Source: a virus
Direction: 5' to 3' (one strand)
Length of the DNA stretch: 57,729 nucleotides
IMG/VR virus record: IMGVR_UViG_3300008261_000142
Location: 1 to 57,729 of that record
Within the stretch, counting starts at the first letter, position 1, and each line of letters begins with the position of its first letter. The notes under the pieces are model-generated. The model ran no database searches. It worked only from the letters and a program-made list of their open reading frames with translations, and was not told where the DNA came from. The translations under genes were made by a program, and so were the position numbers. Positions 40,431-49,498 of the stretch are shown piece by piece.

Positions 40431-41275
40431 TCGAACCTCCGGAGCAGCTGCTCAAACGCGACAGCCGCGCACAGGGGGACCTGAGCGTTGCCTAAGGCTT
40501 TAAGTCGGTCCACCCGTCCGGGATGCCCATCAACCACTCGACCCACCGAGGGTTCAGAAGCCCACCAACTACTTCTGCCAATTGCGGAGAGTGCCCGTTC
40601 GGCTTCCTGCCCTTGCCGCTGCGAAAGTCCCGAGCTGCCGGCGACGGCCACATCCTTACCGCGAGAGACAGCGGCGGAGTGCCCACCGAGCGTTCGTGAA
40701 ATCTGCGCTTCCAAGACTCGGCGTGCTCCGAGGAAGTCTTCTCGGAACGAGGCGTCGGCCAGAGCGCGAGCCGTCCTGTCTGGGTGCGCTCCGAGAATCC
40801 ACATACGGTCTCTCCGGTGAACGGCCCCAATACTGGCTGCGCTAAGCAGACTCCACTCCGCATCAAACCCGCTTTCGGCCAGTCCTTGGAGGACGCTGTC
40901 GAGCCCTCGATGTCGGAGGGCAGCAGCATTTTCCACGAAGACGAAGAGGGGCTCCACTGCGCGCACCACTCGCAGCATTTCGAACCAGAGCCCGCTGCGG
41001 TCTCCTGAGAGTCCCTTGCCCTCGCCAGCGAGCGAGATGTCTTGGCAGGGGAATCCCCCTGAGATGACATCGACCTTTCCTCGCCACTCGTGTCCATCAA
41101 ACGCCTTTACATCTTCGAAAATGGGAAAGCGCGGAAGGCTGCCATCATCCTGACGCGCTTTCAAGACTTGCCGGCAGTAGGGGTTGATCTCGACAGCTGC
41201 CACTGGCTCATGGCCCAGTAGCATGCTGCCCAAGATGCCGCCGCCGATTCCGGCGAACAGGTGTAGTTCACGCAC
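40415..41275 (-). CDS. DNA (cytosine-5) methyltransferase
   Basis: Starting at the GTG at 41275 it has 286 residues; GGAG lies eight bases upstream and the start overlaps the previous stop by eight bases. An ATG at 41332 is possible. Motifs run in canonical order: I (LFAGIGGG), IV (GGFPCQDIS, catalytic Cys), VI (ENAAAL), VIII (RRDRMW) and X (LKALGNAQVP). It probably modifies phage DNA to escape host restriction. No cognate restriction enzyme is visible. The target site is unknown. Confidence 0.9.
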   Translation of the reverse strand: MRELHLFAGIGGGILGSMLLGHEPVAAVEINPYCRQVLKARQDDGSLPRFPIFEDVKAFDGHEWRGKVDVISGGFPCQDISLAGEGKGLSGDRSGLWFEMLRVVRAVEPLFVFVENAAALRHRGLDSVLQGLAESGFDAEWSLLSAASIGAVHRRDRMWILGAHPDRTARALADASFREDFLGARRVLEAQISRTLGGHSAAVSRGKDVAVAGSSGLSQRQGQEAERALSAIGRSSWWASEPSVGRVVDGHPGRVDRLKALGNAQVPLCAAVAFEQLLRRFEWIPV

Positions 41276-41732
41276 TCTTGCGTCTCCGACCGCCGTGCGG
41301 TTGTGAGCCCAGAACCCTGCGGATTCGGGCACTAATGGTGTTGTGGTTCATCTTTAGAATCTTGCTGATCTCTTTGGCTGTAAGACCCTTGCGGTGCAGT
41401 CGCACGCACAGGGCTGTCTTAGGGTCGTCTAGGACTGTTTTTGTCTTTACCTCAATTCCCCTGCTGCGGAGCACTCGAATGATAGACCCTCGGCTGACTC
41501 CGAAAATCTTGGCGATCTTTGGAGTGCCGACGCCGTCTTTGTAGAGAGCTTCGCAGCGGAGGGCTGAGACCTTGTAGCTTCCCGGCCTGCGTCGAGGCAG
41601 GCCGAGCTGCATGCATCGATGGCTCACGCAAGAGTCGGTGACTCCGAAAGCCTTGCCCATCTCAACCATGGACTTGCCTTGCTGCCACATCTGCAGCAAC
41701 AAGGCGTCATCGATGTTGGCCTTCTCGGCCAT
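41268..41732 (-). CDS. Triple helix-turn-helix DNA-binding protein
   Basis: 154 residues composed of three successive HTH units, each starting with a helix, then a -turn- and a recognition helix: GKSMVEMGKAFGVTDSCVSH, GVGTPKIAKIFGVSRGSIIR and GLTAKEISKILKMNHNTISA. This resembles the HTH arrays of resolvases and transposases without any catalytic domain. The ATG overlaps the upstream stop (TGATG). Likely a regulator or DNA-structuring protein; its end overlaps the methyltransferase start. Confidence 0.7.
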   Translation of the reverse strand: MAEKANIDDALLLQMWQQGKSMVEMGKAFGVTDSCVSHRCMQLGLPRRRPGSYKVSALRCEALYKDGVGTPKIAKIFGVSRGSIIRVLRSRGIEVKTKTVLDDPKTALCVRLHRKGLTAKEISKILKMNHNTISARIRRVLGSQPHGGRRRKSA

Positions 41733-43561
41733 CAGAGCAGTGCCCCGGTGATCACCGTCGTCGCGTGAGGCATCAGCGAAGACATCAGGTTGCTGACATC
41801 CGGATCACGGAACTTCTGAACGATCACGAGGTTTTGCAGTTCCTTCAGCAGCGCGCCATCGGGGCTGTTGACCGCCGAACGCACGGCGTCGCGTCGACGG
41901 AACGCCGCATGAGAGTCGTAGACGCCGCCCTGGATCGTGTCCCAGTAGCCTGGGATCTTGTTCAGCACTGCTTCAGCAGTGGTCACCAGTGCCCCCGGCC
42001 AAGCCGTGACATCTGCGCCGATGACCAAGACCAATCCCGGCTTAACCGGCTCGGGCTTGACCGTCGGCTCGGCCTTGACCGTCGGCTCTGGCTGGGCCAC
42101 GGTCTCCTGAGGTTGCGGGTTCTTGCGGGGACGCCCTGGGCCTCGCTTGACCTGCTGCTGCGGCTCCGGCTGCGGCTCCGGCTGCGGCTGCGGCTGCGGC
42201 TCCGGCTGCGGCTCCGGCTGCGGCTCCGGGTTCGCAGCATCGATGAGCTCGTCCAGCCGGCTCTCAGCAGCTGCGTTCACGATCGCCAGCTCAGCCGAGT
42301 CTTCGCCCAAGGACTTGGTTGCTTCGACAACAGCTTGGCTGACCTGCTCGGGCGAGCTGCAAGCCTTGACCATGGCGATGAAATCTGGAGAGGTGTAGGC
42401 AGTCTTCGAGCCGTTGTCCTGAGCCTTGGCAGTCTGCACTTCCATGACCGGAGCCTTCTCGCCCTTCTTCCACCACACGATGCGACCGTCGCCGGCTGCC
42501 TGCCACTCGTAGTTGTCCGGGGAGTGCTTCGTCGTTGCGACGCAGATGCGGCACGGAGCCTTCTTCTCGTTCCAGCCGGGGGTGGGCTTCTTGGAGCACA
42601 TCGGGCACTGCGCCCACCGCCAAGGCGGCGGCGGTGCGGTCACCTCGACAGCGGCGGCTTGAGCAAGCTGGGGCGGAGGCGGAGGGTTCACGGAGGGAGC
42701 TGACGCCGAAGGGGCGTTGGAGCGGCGAGAAAGAAAATCGTTGGGGGACATCGAGGTCATGGGTTGTGGGTCGGAAACAGTAGCGAATTTTTTCTTGTAG
42801 GTCAAGCGGTCTTCTGCACCAGAGCAGACGCTCATAAAAGTGCATCCGCCGAAGGAGTTGCACGCGGAGGCCTCAGGGTCTGGAATGGCAAAAGGGTCTT
42901 CGATCTTTCTGGTCTCTTCTTGTTTCTCAACGAGCTGCAGCACCACGTCTTGGTAGAACTCGTCGATCTCTCGGGGGGTGACCTCAGCCGATCGCTGTTG
43001 AGTTGCGGGGTGGTCGAAGTCTTTGAGGAACTGGTTGTGGACTAGGGTGATGATGGGAGGGGGCATGAGCCCCTTCTTGCGCCACTGGCTCTCGATCAGC
43101 CACTTGGCATAGATCTGCATCTGCAGGTTCTTCTTGAGTGCTTCTGTGCTCTTGAAGTAGCGCGGGCTCTTGGAGTGCTTGTGGTCTTCGACGCGAACGG
43201 GCATCAGATGGTCGATCTTGCCCACGATCTTGACGCTCTCGGTGGCGTCGAGCTCAAAAGCCACTTCCACTTGGCTGTCGACTCGACGCTCCAGATGGCC
43301 CGCATCGATCGCTTCTTGGATCAGCACCTGAACCAAAGCGGCCTCTGCCGGCAGCAGCCGCTTGTTGGTCTCGCGGTCGTAGTCCCATCCGGCAGGCCAC
43401 ATCTCTTGACCAAGCAGGAAACGCTCGCATGCGCCGTGCAGGATCGTGCCAAAGCCGAAGTGGTCTTTCTTCTGCTCAGGCATCTTGTCGACATACTTGA
43501 ACCACCACTTCCTGGCGCAGAGAGAAAGAGTCTCAAGCTGTGTTGCGGAGGTCTTCTTCAC
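41732..43561 (-). CDS. RecB-like nuclease with iron-sulfur cluster and AT-hook tail
   Basis: 609 residues. The first 250 form a PD-(D/E)XK nuclease of the Cas4/Dna2/AddB type: His42 (GTILHGACERF), Asp117 (GKIDH), VEDHK with Asp126 and Lys128, Gln147 (LQMQIYAKW) and four cysteines (15, 234, 240, 246) for an iron-sulfur cluster. A Pro-rich linker follows, then a zinc pair (CPMC...CRIC, about 336-357), then about 12 EPQP-type repeats, an AT-hook-like KRGPGRPRK and a C-terminal domain. Likely an exonuclease in recombination or host DNA breakdown. The fusion with extra DNA-binding parts is unusual. Confidence 0.75.
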   Translation of the reverse strand: MKKTSATQLETLSLCARKWWFKYVDKMPEQKKDHFGFGTILHGACERFLLGQEMWPAGWDYDRETNKRLLPAEAALVQVLIQEAIDAGHLERRVDSQVEVAFELDATESVKIVGKIDHLMPVRVEDHKHSKSPRYFKSTEALKKNLQMQIYAKWLIESQWRKKGLMPPPIITLVHNQFLKDFDHPATQQRSAEVTPREIDEFYQDVVLQLVEKQEETRKIEDPFAIPDPEASACNSFGGCTFMSVCSGAEDRLTYKKKFATVSDPQPMTSMSPNDFLSRRSNAPSASAPSVNPPPPPQLAQAAAVEVTAPPPPWRWAQCPMCSKKPTPGWNEKKAPCRICVATTKHSPDNYEWQAAGDGRIVWWKKGEKAPVMEVQTAKAQDNGSKTAYTSPDFIAMVKACSSPEQVSQAVVEATKSLGEDSAELAIVNAAAESRLDELIDAANPEPQPEPQPEPQPQPQPEPQPEPQQQVKRGPGRPRKNPQPQETVAQPEPTVKAEPTVKPEPVKPGLVLVIGADVTAWPGALVTTAEAVLNKIPGYWDTIQGGVYDSHAAFRRRDAVRSAVNSPDGALLKELQNLVIVQKFRDPDVSNLMSSLMPHATTVITGALL

Positions 43562-46032
43562 GAGACACCGTTGGCGGTAAGGCGCAGGGCGGTCAGGTCT
43601 GCGATGCTCAGACCTTGGTTAGCGGCACAGAAGATCAGCTTGTCCATGTCGACCATCACTTGAGTGGTCAGGTCTGTGGGTGAGGTGCGGGTAAAGTTGG
43701 TCAGGAAGCGGTCCAGAGCAGTGGCAAACGCTTCAGCTCTCGAAGCACCGCTGGCCGAGATGGCGAACTTCGTGAACGGACGCTTCTTGATCCACACGCA
43801 GCCGTTGACGATCTCGACGCTGCGGTACAGGTCCACAGCCGCCTTCTTGTGGTAGACGCGGCTGATCGCGGAGGTGAGCTCGTCGACAACTTCGCGGCCC
43901 ATGCCGCTGAGATCGAACGAAAGGGTGAAGGCTTGGTGCGGCTTGCCTTGAACAAGCATTCGACCGTCGCGAGCAAACTGCTGCTCGCAAAAGTAATCCA
44001 AGTACAGCTTGATCAAATGGCGAGCTAGGCGGCACTCTCCCCCTAGCCAAGAGCCCCTAGCACTCTCTCGGGTGAAGGTCATCGCTCCTCGGCTGTCAAG
44101 GAAGTCTGCTGGGCGTTGACCGGTCTCGATGACGAGGATGCGTTCGCGGAACGCCTCGCGGTCTTGAGTAGCCAGCGTTCTCTTGCCGACTAGCGTCCGA
44201 ACCATGTCGAACGAGTTGGCGGAGAAGATGACTCGATAGGGCACGCTCGACGTGATCTGGTCCATGAACTTCTTCTGCGTCGAGACCGCGCTGCCGGTCA
44301 CGAGCGAGCGGAACACGTCAGCAGTGTCAGAGCCAGAGAGCCGGATCGGTAGACCTTCGTCGACCATCACGACGGGCGATTCGAGAAGGCGTCCGTTGAA
44401 GTCGCTGAAAGCTTGCTGCCCAGGCACCGGATCTGATCCGAAGCACTCGGCGATAGCCATAGCAAGCATCGACTTGCCCACACGAGCAGGCCCGTAGAGG
44501 TAGCAAGCGGCTGTAGGCCCCCGGTCCAAAGCCAGAGCGGAAGCAAGCCAACGCTTCAACGTGTTGCTGTCGTGGAAGGTCTCGAGCCAGTCGGCAATGT
44601 CAGGGTCGTACTCGGCCCGATCAAGCAGGTCCTTTCGGATGCCAAAAGGGGAGATGCGAAGCAGTCGCTTGTTGCCTAGAGAGCACAAGCGCACGCCTAC
44701 GTCCCTGTCGGCTACGAACTGCACATCGTCGATGTTCGTCGAATAGCGGTTCATGATCTCGTAGCCAGACATCGGCTTGCCGTCACGAGTACGAAAGCCG
44801 CCCTCAACGAGGCAGTGCAGCTCATCGTTGAAGTGTGCTGGCAGCTGCTGCGGCTTGAGAGCGTGCCTGAGGTACTGGCCGTCTCGAGCCACCACGTAGC
44901 AGCCGGCTGCTGTCTGAAGGCAGTAGTGCCTTTGCAGGTAGTCTCGCCTCTCAGGGTCCCCGTTAGGGACTTCGTCAGCCGGCAGTTGCTTGATCATCTC
45001 TTCGGTGATCACGTCGCGCTGCGTCTTGTCAGCAGCCTCCTGCTGCTGCCTGTCGGCTTCCTTCTTGGCCTCCTCGTTCCACGAGTGCCGCACCATGCGC
45101 CAGAGCTTGTCCTGCCACGGCTCACCGTCTTGCGTGAACTCCATGATGACCGGGGTCATCAAGCAGTAGATCTCTTCAGCACTGCTTTCAGGCACCGCCT
45201 TGAAGCACTTGCGGACTACCTCACCTGACATGGCAAGCAAGGTCTGGTCCCGTCGGCCTTGGGTGATCCGAGCGTCTTCAAAGATGTAGTCTCGGAATCT
45301 GCTGCTTTTCAGCACTCTTGCATAAAGCTTCTTTCTAGACTCCGGAAGATCATCGTCGTTCGCAGGCCGCTTCTCCTCAGCCTGCTGAGTCGTGCGCCCC
45401 CTCGAGTCCCAGGGGAGGCGATGCGCTCGCGGCTTGACCTCGGAAGGGTTGATCGATGCTTCCTCGGAGATCAGCGCATCGAAGTAGTAAGGCTCCTGCC
45501 ACGTCGGCCCTCTGGCCTTCTCATCGTCGCGGGTGACCTTGGGAAGGCGGAAGCACCGGCTCCACTGATCCGTAGTCGGATCAAGCTGCAGGCCGGTGAA
45601 GTGGACGAGGTCCATCGCCATTCCCCGCACGAGGGCTGGGTAATCCTCGGTAAGCACCGGCTCCGAGAGTCGGTAGACCAGACGCATCCCGCTCTTGGTG
45701 GGGTAGATCGCAGCAGCTCGGTAGAGGTAGTGATCCTCGGGAACCTGCTGCAGCCGATCCAGAATGGTCGCGTGATCGTTGCTGGCGTCGTAGTCCAGAA
45801 AGACCATTCCGCACAGGAACAAGCCATCTGTCTCGACCCTGCCGCCCGTGGAGCGAGCTCGTACTGCAGGAGCCAGCTCATCGTCGAAGTAGCGGACGTA
45901 GGGCCAGGCGTGTGCGTCGAAGTCGTGCTCTGTCGTGAAGACAGAAAGCCAGTGGTCGACTTGCAGAAGATCTCCCACCTCTCCCGGTTTGGGCGTCCGG
46001 GAGAAGCGGTGTCCGTAGGTGCAGAGCGTCAT
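43558..46032 (-). CDS. Primase-helicase (archaeo-eukaryotic primase plus SF3 helicase)
   Basis: 824 residues. The primase part has VFLDYD (Asp80, Asp82), TKSGMRLVYRL and DPTTDQWSRCFRLP (about 151-164), the AEP pattern. The helicase has Walker A GPARVGKS (514-521), Walker B VVMVDEG (554-560) and motif C RVIFSANS (Asn606), the SF3/D5 pattern. It is the expected initiator of leading-strand synthesis; with the family A polymerase it makes a self-sufficient replisome. The gap to the next gene upstream is only 58 bases. Confidence 0.85.
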   Translation of the reverse strand: MTLCTYGHRFSRTPKPGEVGDLLQVDHWLSVFTTEHDFDAHAWPYVRYFDDELAPAVRARSTGGRVETDGLFLCGMVFLDYDASNDHATILDRLQQVPEDHYLYRAAAIYPTKSGMRLVYRLSEPVLTEDYPALVRGMAMDLVHFTGLQLDPTTDQWSRCFRLPKVTRDDEKARGPTWQEPYYFDALISEEASINPSEVKPRAHRLPWDSRGRTTQQAEEKRPANDDDLPESRKKLYARVLKSSRFRDYIFEDARITQGRRDQTLLAMSGEVVRKCFKAVPESSAEEIYCLMTPVIMEFTQDGEPWQDKLWRMVRHSWNEEAKKEADRQQQEAADKTQRDVITEEMIKQLPADEVPNGDPERRDYLQRHYCLQTAAGCYVVARDGQYLRHALKPQQLPAHFNDELHCLVEGGFRTRDGKPMSGYEIMNRYSTNIDDVQFVADRDVGVRLCSLGNKRLLRISPFGIRKDLLDRAEYDPDIADWLETFHDSNTLKRWLASALALDRGPTAACYLYGPARVGKSMLAMAIAECFGSDPVPGQQAFSDFNGRLLESPVVMVDEGLPIRLSGSDTADVFRSLVTGSAVSTQKKFMDQITSSVPYRVIFSANSFDMVRTLVGKRTLATQDREAFRERILVIETGQRPADFLDSRGAMTFTRESARGSWLGGECRLARHLIKLYLDYFCEQQFARDGRMLVQGKPHQAFTLSFDLSGMGREVVDELTSAISRVYHKKAAVDLYRSVEIVNGCVWIKKRPFTKFAISASGASRAEAFATALDRFLTNFTRTSPTDLTTQVMVDMDKLIFCAANQGLSIADLTALRLTANGVS

Positions 46033-46090
46033 GCGGACGACCTACCCTACCAACAGCGGCTAGGAATCCCAGCCACTAGATGTTGGGGGG

Positions 46091-48250
46091 TCAGATCGAA
46101 GCGGCTACCAGAGCAGCCGTGAGGCGTCGACCTGCCGTGATCGAACCCTCGGGCGTCTCATGCACGTTGTCGATTCGATCGCGCTCGAGGTCATCGACAT
46201 CAACGACCCGGACCTGGGAGTCTTGCTTAGCAAGAGTTTCCAAAGCGTTTCGGATGACGATGAGCGAGTTCGGGTTGGACGAGGCAGCCAACGCCTGCGG
46301 CCTACGGAAGACAATCGGGAAGGGCTTGCCGCTAGTACGAGTGCTGAGATCGGCGCGCAGGTCGGAAACGAACGTGCCGACGCTCTGAGCGTACAAGTTG
46401 GCAAACGCGAGCGATTGAGAGGGAGTGGTGCCTGCGCTGTCGTTGTGGCCGAGGCTGAAAACAGCTCCACGGAAGTCGGCCTGCTTACCCAAGCTGTTGT
46501 TGATGTATTCGATCGCTGCTTCGATCGACTTCAGCATCGAAGGGTACTGCTCGCCCGCCGACTTGATAAACCGGCCTCCGGTTCCAGCCTGGCCGGGGCC
46601 GGAGGGGACGTAAGGATTCAAGTTACTGGAGAGCGTCGCTCCGTTTGCTGCGTGCTTGATGATTCCGAAGCCGTTGGGGTGCTGCTTTGCCAGCTCAGGG
46701 AACATAGACATCTCAGGACCGGCAGAAGCCCACACGCTGCCTGAGGTGTTGCTGTTCTCGTTGGGGTCGTAAGGCTCGAAAGAGTTGTTGAGGCGGTTGA
46801 AGATCAGCTCGTTTGCCGGCTTCACCGTGCCTGTGGGACCCGGCCCGATCAGGCTTAGAGAAGCGCAGTTGTCAGCCCATGCCGCTGGAATCGGTCCAAC
46901 AGCGATGGAGTCTCCAGCGAGCAAATAGATCGGGAAGCCAGTAGTCGGTTGGCCGGTGGGGAGTCCCGCAAGCTGTCGCTCAAAGAGAGACACGCTCTTG
47001 CTGGCGAAGCTTTGAGACTTCCCAAACAGGCTTTCTCTCGAGTAGTACTTTCTCTCGCCGGTCTGGTTGTTGACCTGAGGGCTTTCCGTCAGCGGAGCAA
47101 AGGATGCATCCGCCATGTCAATGAGAGCCACCCTCGGCGTATATTCGACGACCGATCGGTTCCAAGTGCGAATGGCTCCAGCGGCCAAAGGTGCTGCGAC
47201 TCCCCACAGATCCGGATGAGGATGGCTTACTTGAGCGTGGATGTTCGCGTTGCTGACGAAGTTGTACGGAGAAGCACTGTTTTGGAGTGCTGACGAGGAC
47301 CTGAGCCAGTTGATCAGGTCCACCATGTTGCCCGGATACTCGCCGATACGGGTGTTCACATACACCGGCTGCTGTACGGGATCCGAGGCAACAGACGCCA
47401 CTTGTGCGAGGTCTTCATCGGAAACATCGATGATCACAAGCTGCCATTGGATGACGTTTCCTTGTTCGGCAGCAGCTGCAGAGACTTCTTGAAGAAGGGC
47501 CAGCAGGCCAGTTCGTGAGCCGCCGCCGGTTCGAAAGCCGCTGTAGAGACCCTCCGGCTGCGCGTACTTGACGAAGTAGAAGTAGGGCGCGCTGTTGTAG
47601 ATTCGCCGGCTGATCTCCGGCACCATCCTGGCGTCCGGGCCGATGCCATAGCCAAAGGCAGCCCAAGTACTGCCGCCGCTGCTGTTGCCGTTCAACGTGC
47701 CGGGGATCGCGGCATACTGAGTGAACCGACCAGTGCCGATAACGACCCGCGTCACTGGGTTCGGCGGCAATGCGTGCGGGAGTGTGACAAAGGGATCAGA
47801 AAGGGTAAGAGTGTTCGAGGTGTTTGAAACAATTCTTCGAACAATACGAGTTACCAGATTTCTGTTTTCGTAAGCGTATGGGTAAAAAGCAATATTTGGC
47901 GAGAAGATAAGGCCAGAATATGCACCACTACCGTTGATGAGCGTTGCGGTCTTGTTGGCCCACTGATTTGTCGTCCAGCCGGGGTTTGGAGTTACTACAA
48001 CATTTGAAGCAGTGCATGCTGCTTCGTCCAATTCGAAAAACTCACCTGTACGGTTTGCAGTTCCATCATACCACGGGTAGAAAGTGCCAGTAGGAACGCC
48101 GGCACTGGTTTGAGGAACAACTGTCATCAGTTCCCTGTCGTTGAGAACTGAAGCAAAGTCGCTCTGGAGAGAAGTTCCAGAAGGGATCGAAGGGTTGCCA
48201 CCGTTACCCATCGCTGTGGTGACGTACAGAATGCCAGGGACTGTTGCCAT
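46091..48250 (-). CDS. Tandem SGNH protein, second domain complete
   Basis: 719 residues made of two related halves. The second has a full SGNH set: LLAGDSIAVGP (catalytic Ser), FSLGHNDS (GxND) and DNVHETPEG (Asp/His). The first has VVIGTGRFTQYA in place of GDS, and HAQVSHPHPDLWG near its end, so it has probably lost activity. It is related in plan to 26103-28091. Despite lying in the early gene strand, the domains and the Ser/Thr/Gly composition suggest a particle or secreted esterase acting on acetylated sugar. DNA around 47810-48130 is more AT-rich than the rest. Confidence 0.6.
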   Translation of the reverse strand: MATVPGILYVTTAMGNGGNPSIPSGTSLQSDFASVLNDRELMTVVPQTSAGVPTGTFYPWYDGTANRTGEFFELDEAACTASNVVVTPNPGWTTNQWANKTATLINGSGAYSGLIFSPNIAFYPYAYENRNLVTRIVRRIVSNTSNTLTLSDPFVTLPHALPPNPVTRVVIGTGRFTQYAAIPGTLNGNSSGGSTWAAFGYGIGPDARMVPEISRRIYNSAPYFYFVKYAQPEGLYSGFRTGGGSRTGLLALLQEVSAAAAEQGNVIQWQLVIIDVSDEDLAQVASVASDPVQQPVYVNTRIGEYPGNMVDLINWLRSSSALQNSASPYNFVSNANIHAQVSHPHPDLWGVAAPLAAGAIRTWNRSVVEYTPRVALIDMADASFAPLTESPQVNNQTGERKYYSRESLFGKSQSFASKSVSLFERQLAGLPTGQPTTGFPIYLLAGDSIAVGPIPAAWADNCASLSLIGPGPTGTVKPANELIFNRLNNSFEPYDPNENSNTSGSVWASAGPEMSMFPELAKQHPNGFGIIKHAANGATLSSNLNPYVPSGPGQAGTGGRFIKSAGEQYPSMLKSIEAAIEYINNSLGKQADFRGAVFSLGHNDSAGTTPSQSLAFANLYAQSVGTFVSDLRADLSTRTSGKPFPIVFRRPQALAASSNPNSLIVIRNALETLAKQDSQVRVVDVDDLERDRIDNVHETPEGSITAGRRLTAALVAASI

Positions 48251-48290
48251 CTCACTAACCTATTGCTTTTGCAGGTATGTTCAAGCAGTC

Positions 48291-49010
48291 TCAAAGCTGC
48301 TGAGCGAAAACTAGCCTATTTCTGATAGCCATAGCTGAAGAAGCCTCTTCAGGAGTCCTCATCAGCGCAGGCCAGGTTGGCGTAGTAGCGACTTGAACGA
48401 TATCGCCATGGCTAGCAGCATAGCCTGCCGGCAAGACCAGCTCGCTGTAGGTTCCCCAGACCAGGACAAGAGGCTGTGCTAGGGAGTATTGAAGAGCCGG
48501 GTGGGCGAAGTCGGCAGCCCTGATGCTGACAGTTGCTTGGGCGAACCCCTGGGTTTCCGGGTACCAAACGAACTCAAGGGTGGCATGCCAGACCTGAGCG
48601 TGGCTCGCATGGCACTTCCAGCGAACGCCTGCGCCATCCACAGCGTAGTCCGACCAGTGAAAGTACGAGTCGTTCAGCTTGGGCATGCCGCCCCAGCCGG
48701 CTACAGGCTCGAGAGGAAGCCTAGGCAGCGGACGAGTGACCGGAGCCATCGGCGGCAACGAAACGTCCCGAACCTGGCCGGCGGGGAGGGAAAGCCTGAT
48801 GTCCAAAGGCCACTCGCCTTCGTTGACCTGCTGCCCAACGACCCAAACCACATCGAAGCTGTTGACAGTCCAGCCTGCCGAGTACGGAGGGGGAGTAGTA
48901 AGGACAGTCCGAAGCCATCCATGCCACGGATGGCTGCTCTGGTTTGAGACCCTGACGGTCTGAGCTGCCGCACAAGCGGCCAGAAGCAGTGCAGTAAGCA
49001 AGTGCCGCAT
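48291..49010 (-). CDS. Secreted protein with signal peptide, function unknown
   Basis: 239 residues. The start is a signal sequence (MRHLLTALLLAACAAAQ); LAAC could be a lipobox, or signal peptidase I could cut after AAA. The mature protein has many beta strands and Trp residues (YFHWSDYAVDGAGVRWKCH). It lies between an SGNH protein and the small-gene cluster. Perhaps a periplasmic or outer-membrane factor such as a superinfection block. No endolysin motifs are visible. Confidence 0.55.
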   Translation of the reverse strand: MRHLLTALLLAACAAAQTVRVSNQSSHPWHGWLRTVLTTPPPYSAGWTVNSFDVVWVVGQQVNEGEWPLDIRLSLPAGQVRDVSLPPMAPVTRPLPRLPLEPVAGWGGMPKLNDSYFHWSDYAVDGAGVRWKCHASHAQVWHATLEFVWYPETQGFAQATVSIRAADFAHPALQYSLAQPLVLVWGTYSELVLPAGYAASHGDIVQVATTPTWPALMRTPEEASSAMAIRNRLVFAQQL

Positions 49011-49072
49011 GGCGGCATCTTACTGCAGACCGGAAACCTCCAGAAGTCCCTGCTCTGAGTAGGTCGACTCGC

Positions 49073-49282
49073 TCAGTTCGCCGGTCGGCTTTTCGAGCTC
49101 TTGCACAGAACCTCCAAGGCAGTTTGGGCGTGCAGCAGGCTGAGGTCGCTTTGCGACCGCAGGTGGTTTGAAACAGCAGCTACCACGTTTTCGAGTTTGA
49201 TGATCTGGAGCTGCAGATCCTGATTCTCTACACGCAGCTCTGCAATGGCTCGAGTTAGAGAGATTTCTTTGTCAGTCATCAT
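49073..49282 (-). CDS. Short coiled-coil protein
   Basis: 69 residues with a clear heptad pattern (RAIAELRVENQDLQLQIIKL). Two adjacent ATGs (49282, 49279) overlap the end of the tiny gene upstream (ATGATGACTGA). Probably a dimeric regulator or scaffold; no other feature. Confidence 0.55.
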   Translation of the reverse strand: MMTDKEISLTRAIAELRVENQDLQLQIIKLENVVAAVSNHLRSQSDLSLLHAQTALEVLCKSSKSRPAN

Positions 49283-49355
49283 CGCGTTTTACTGCTCTTG
49301 ACCAAAACAGCACGAAAACCGGCTGCATGGCTAAGTATACCAAAAGCAGTTTCAC
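49272..49355 (-). CDS. Tiny membrane peptide
   Basis: A 27-residue ORF starting at a GTG that overlaps the previous stop (GTGA). The product has a single hydrophobic stretch (LLLVYLAMQPVFVLFW) followed by a charged end (RAVKRDDD), so it could insert in the inner membrane. The overlaps at both ends support translation. Too short for a firm call. Confidence 0.45.
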   Translation of the reverse strand: MKLLLVYLAMQPVFVLFWSRAVKRDDD

Positions 49356-49498
49356 GGAACAACTGGGCCTTGTGCAAGTGTCCATTCTCCGCAGTTCTGG
49401 CATCCGAACCAGAGTCCTTCGTGGTTGACGAAAATGGAGAAGTGGTGCCTGTGCCACCAGCAGTGCAGCTTCCAACGAAGCTTGATGCGGTTAACCAC
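49352..49498 (-). CDS. Zinc-ribbon-like small protein
   Basis: 48 residues from the GTG at 49498, which is preceded by AAGGAGG at ideal spacing and overlaps the previous stop by eight bases (GTGGTTAA). The protein has HCWWHRHHFS followed by a FGCQNCGEW pair, a likely zinc knuckle with a His-rich first half. The unmodified longer reading frame from 49579 lacks such a site. Confidence 0.6.
   Translation of the reverse strand: MVNRIKLRWKLHCWWHRHHFSIFVNHEGLWFGCQNCGEWTLAQGPVVP

Noticed and set aside
41983-42703. ORFs rich in RSRSRS or LRLRLR opposite the EPQP repeats
   Set aside because: These are shadows of the repetitive GAGCCGCAGCC-type coding sequence of the RecB-like nuclease.
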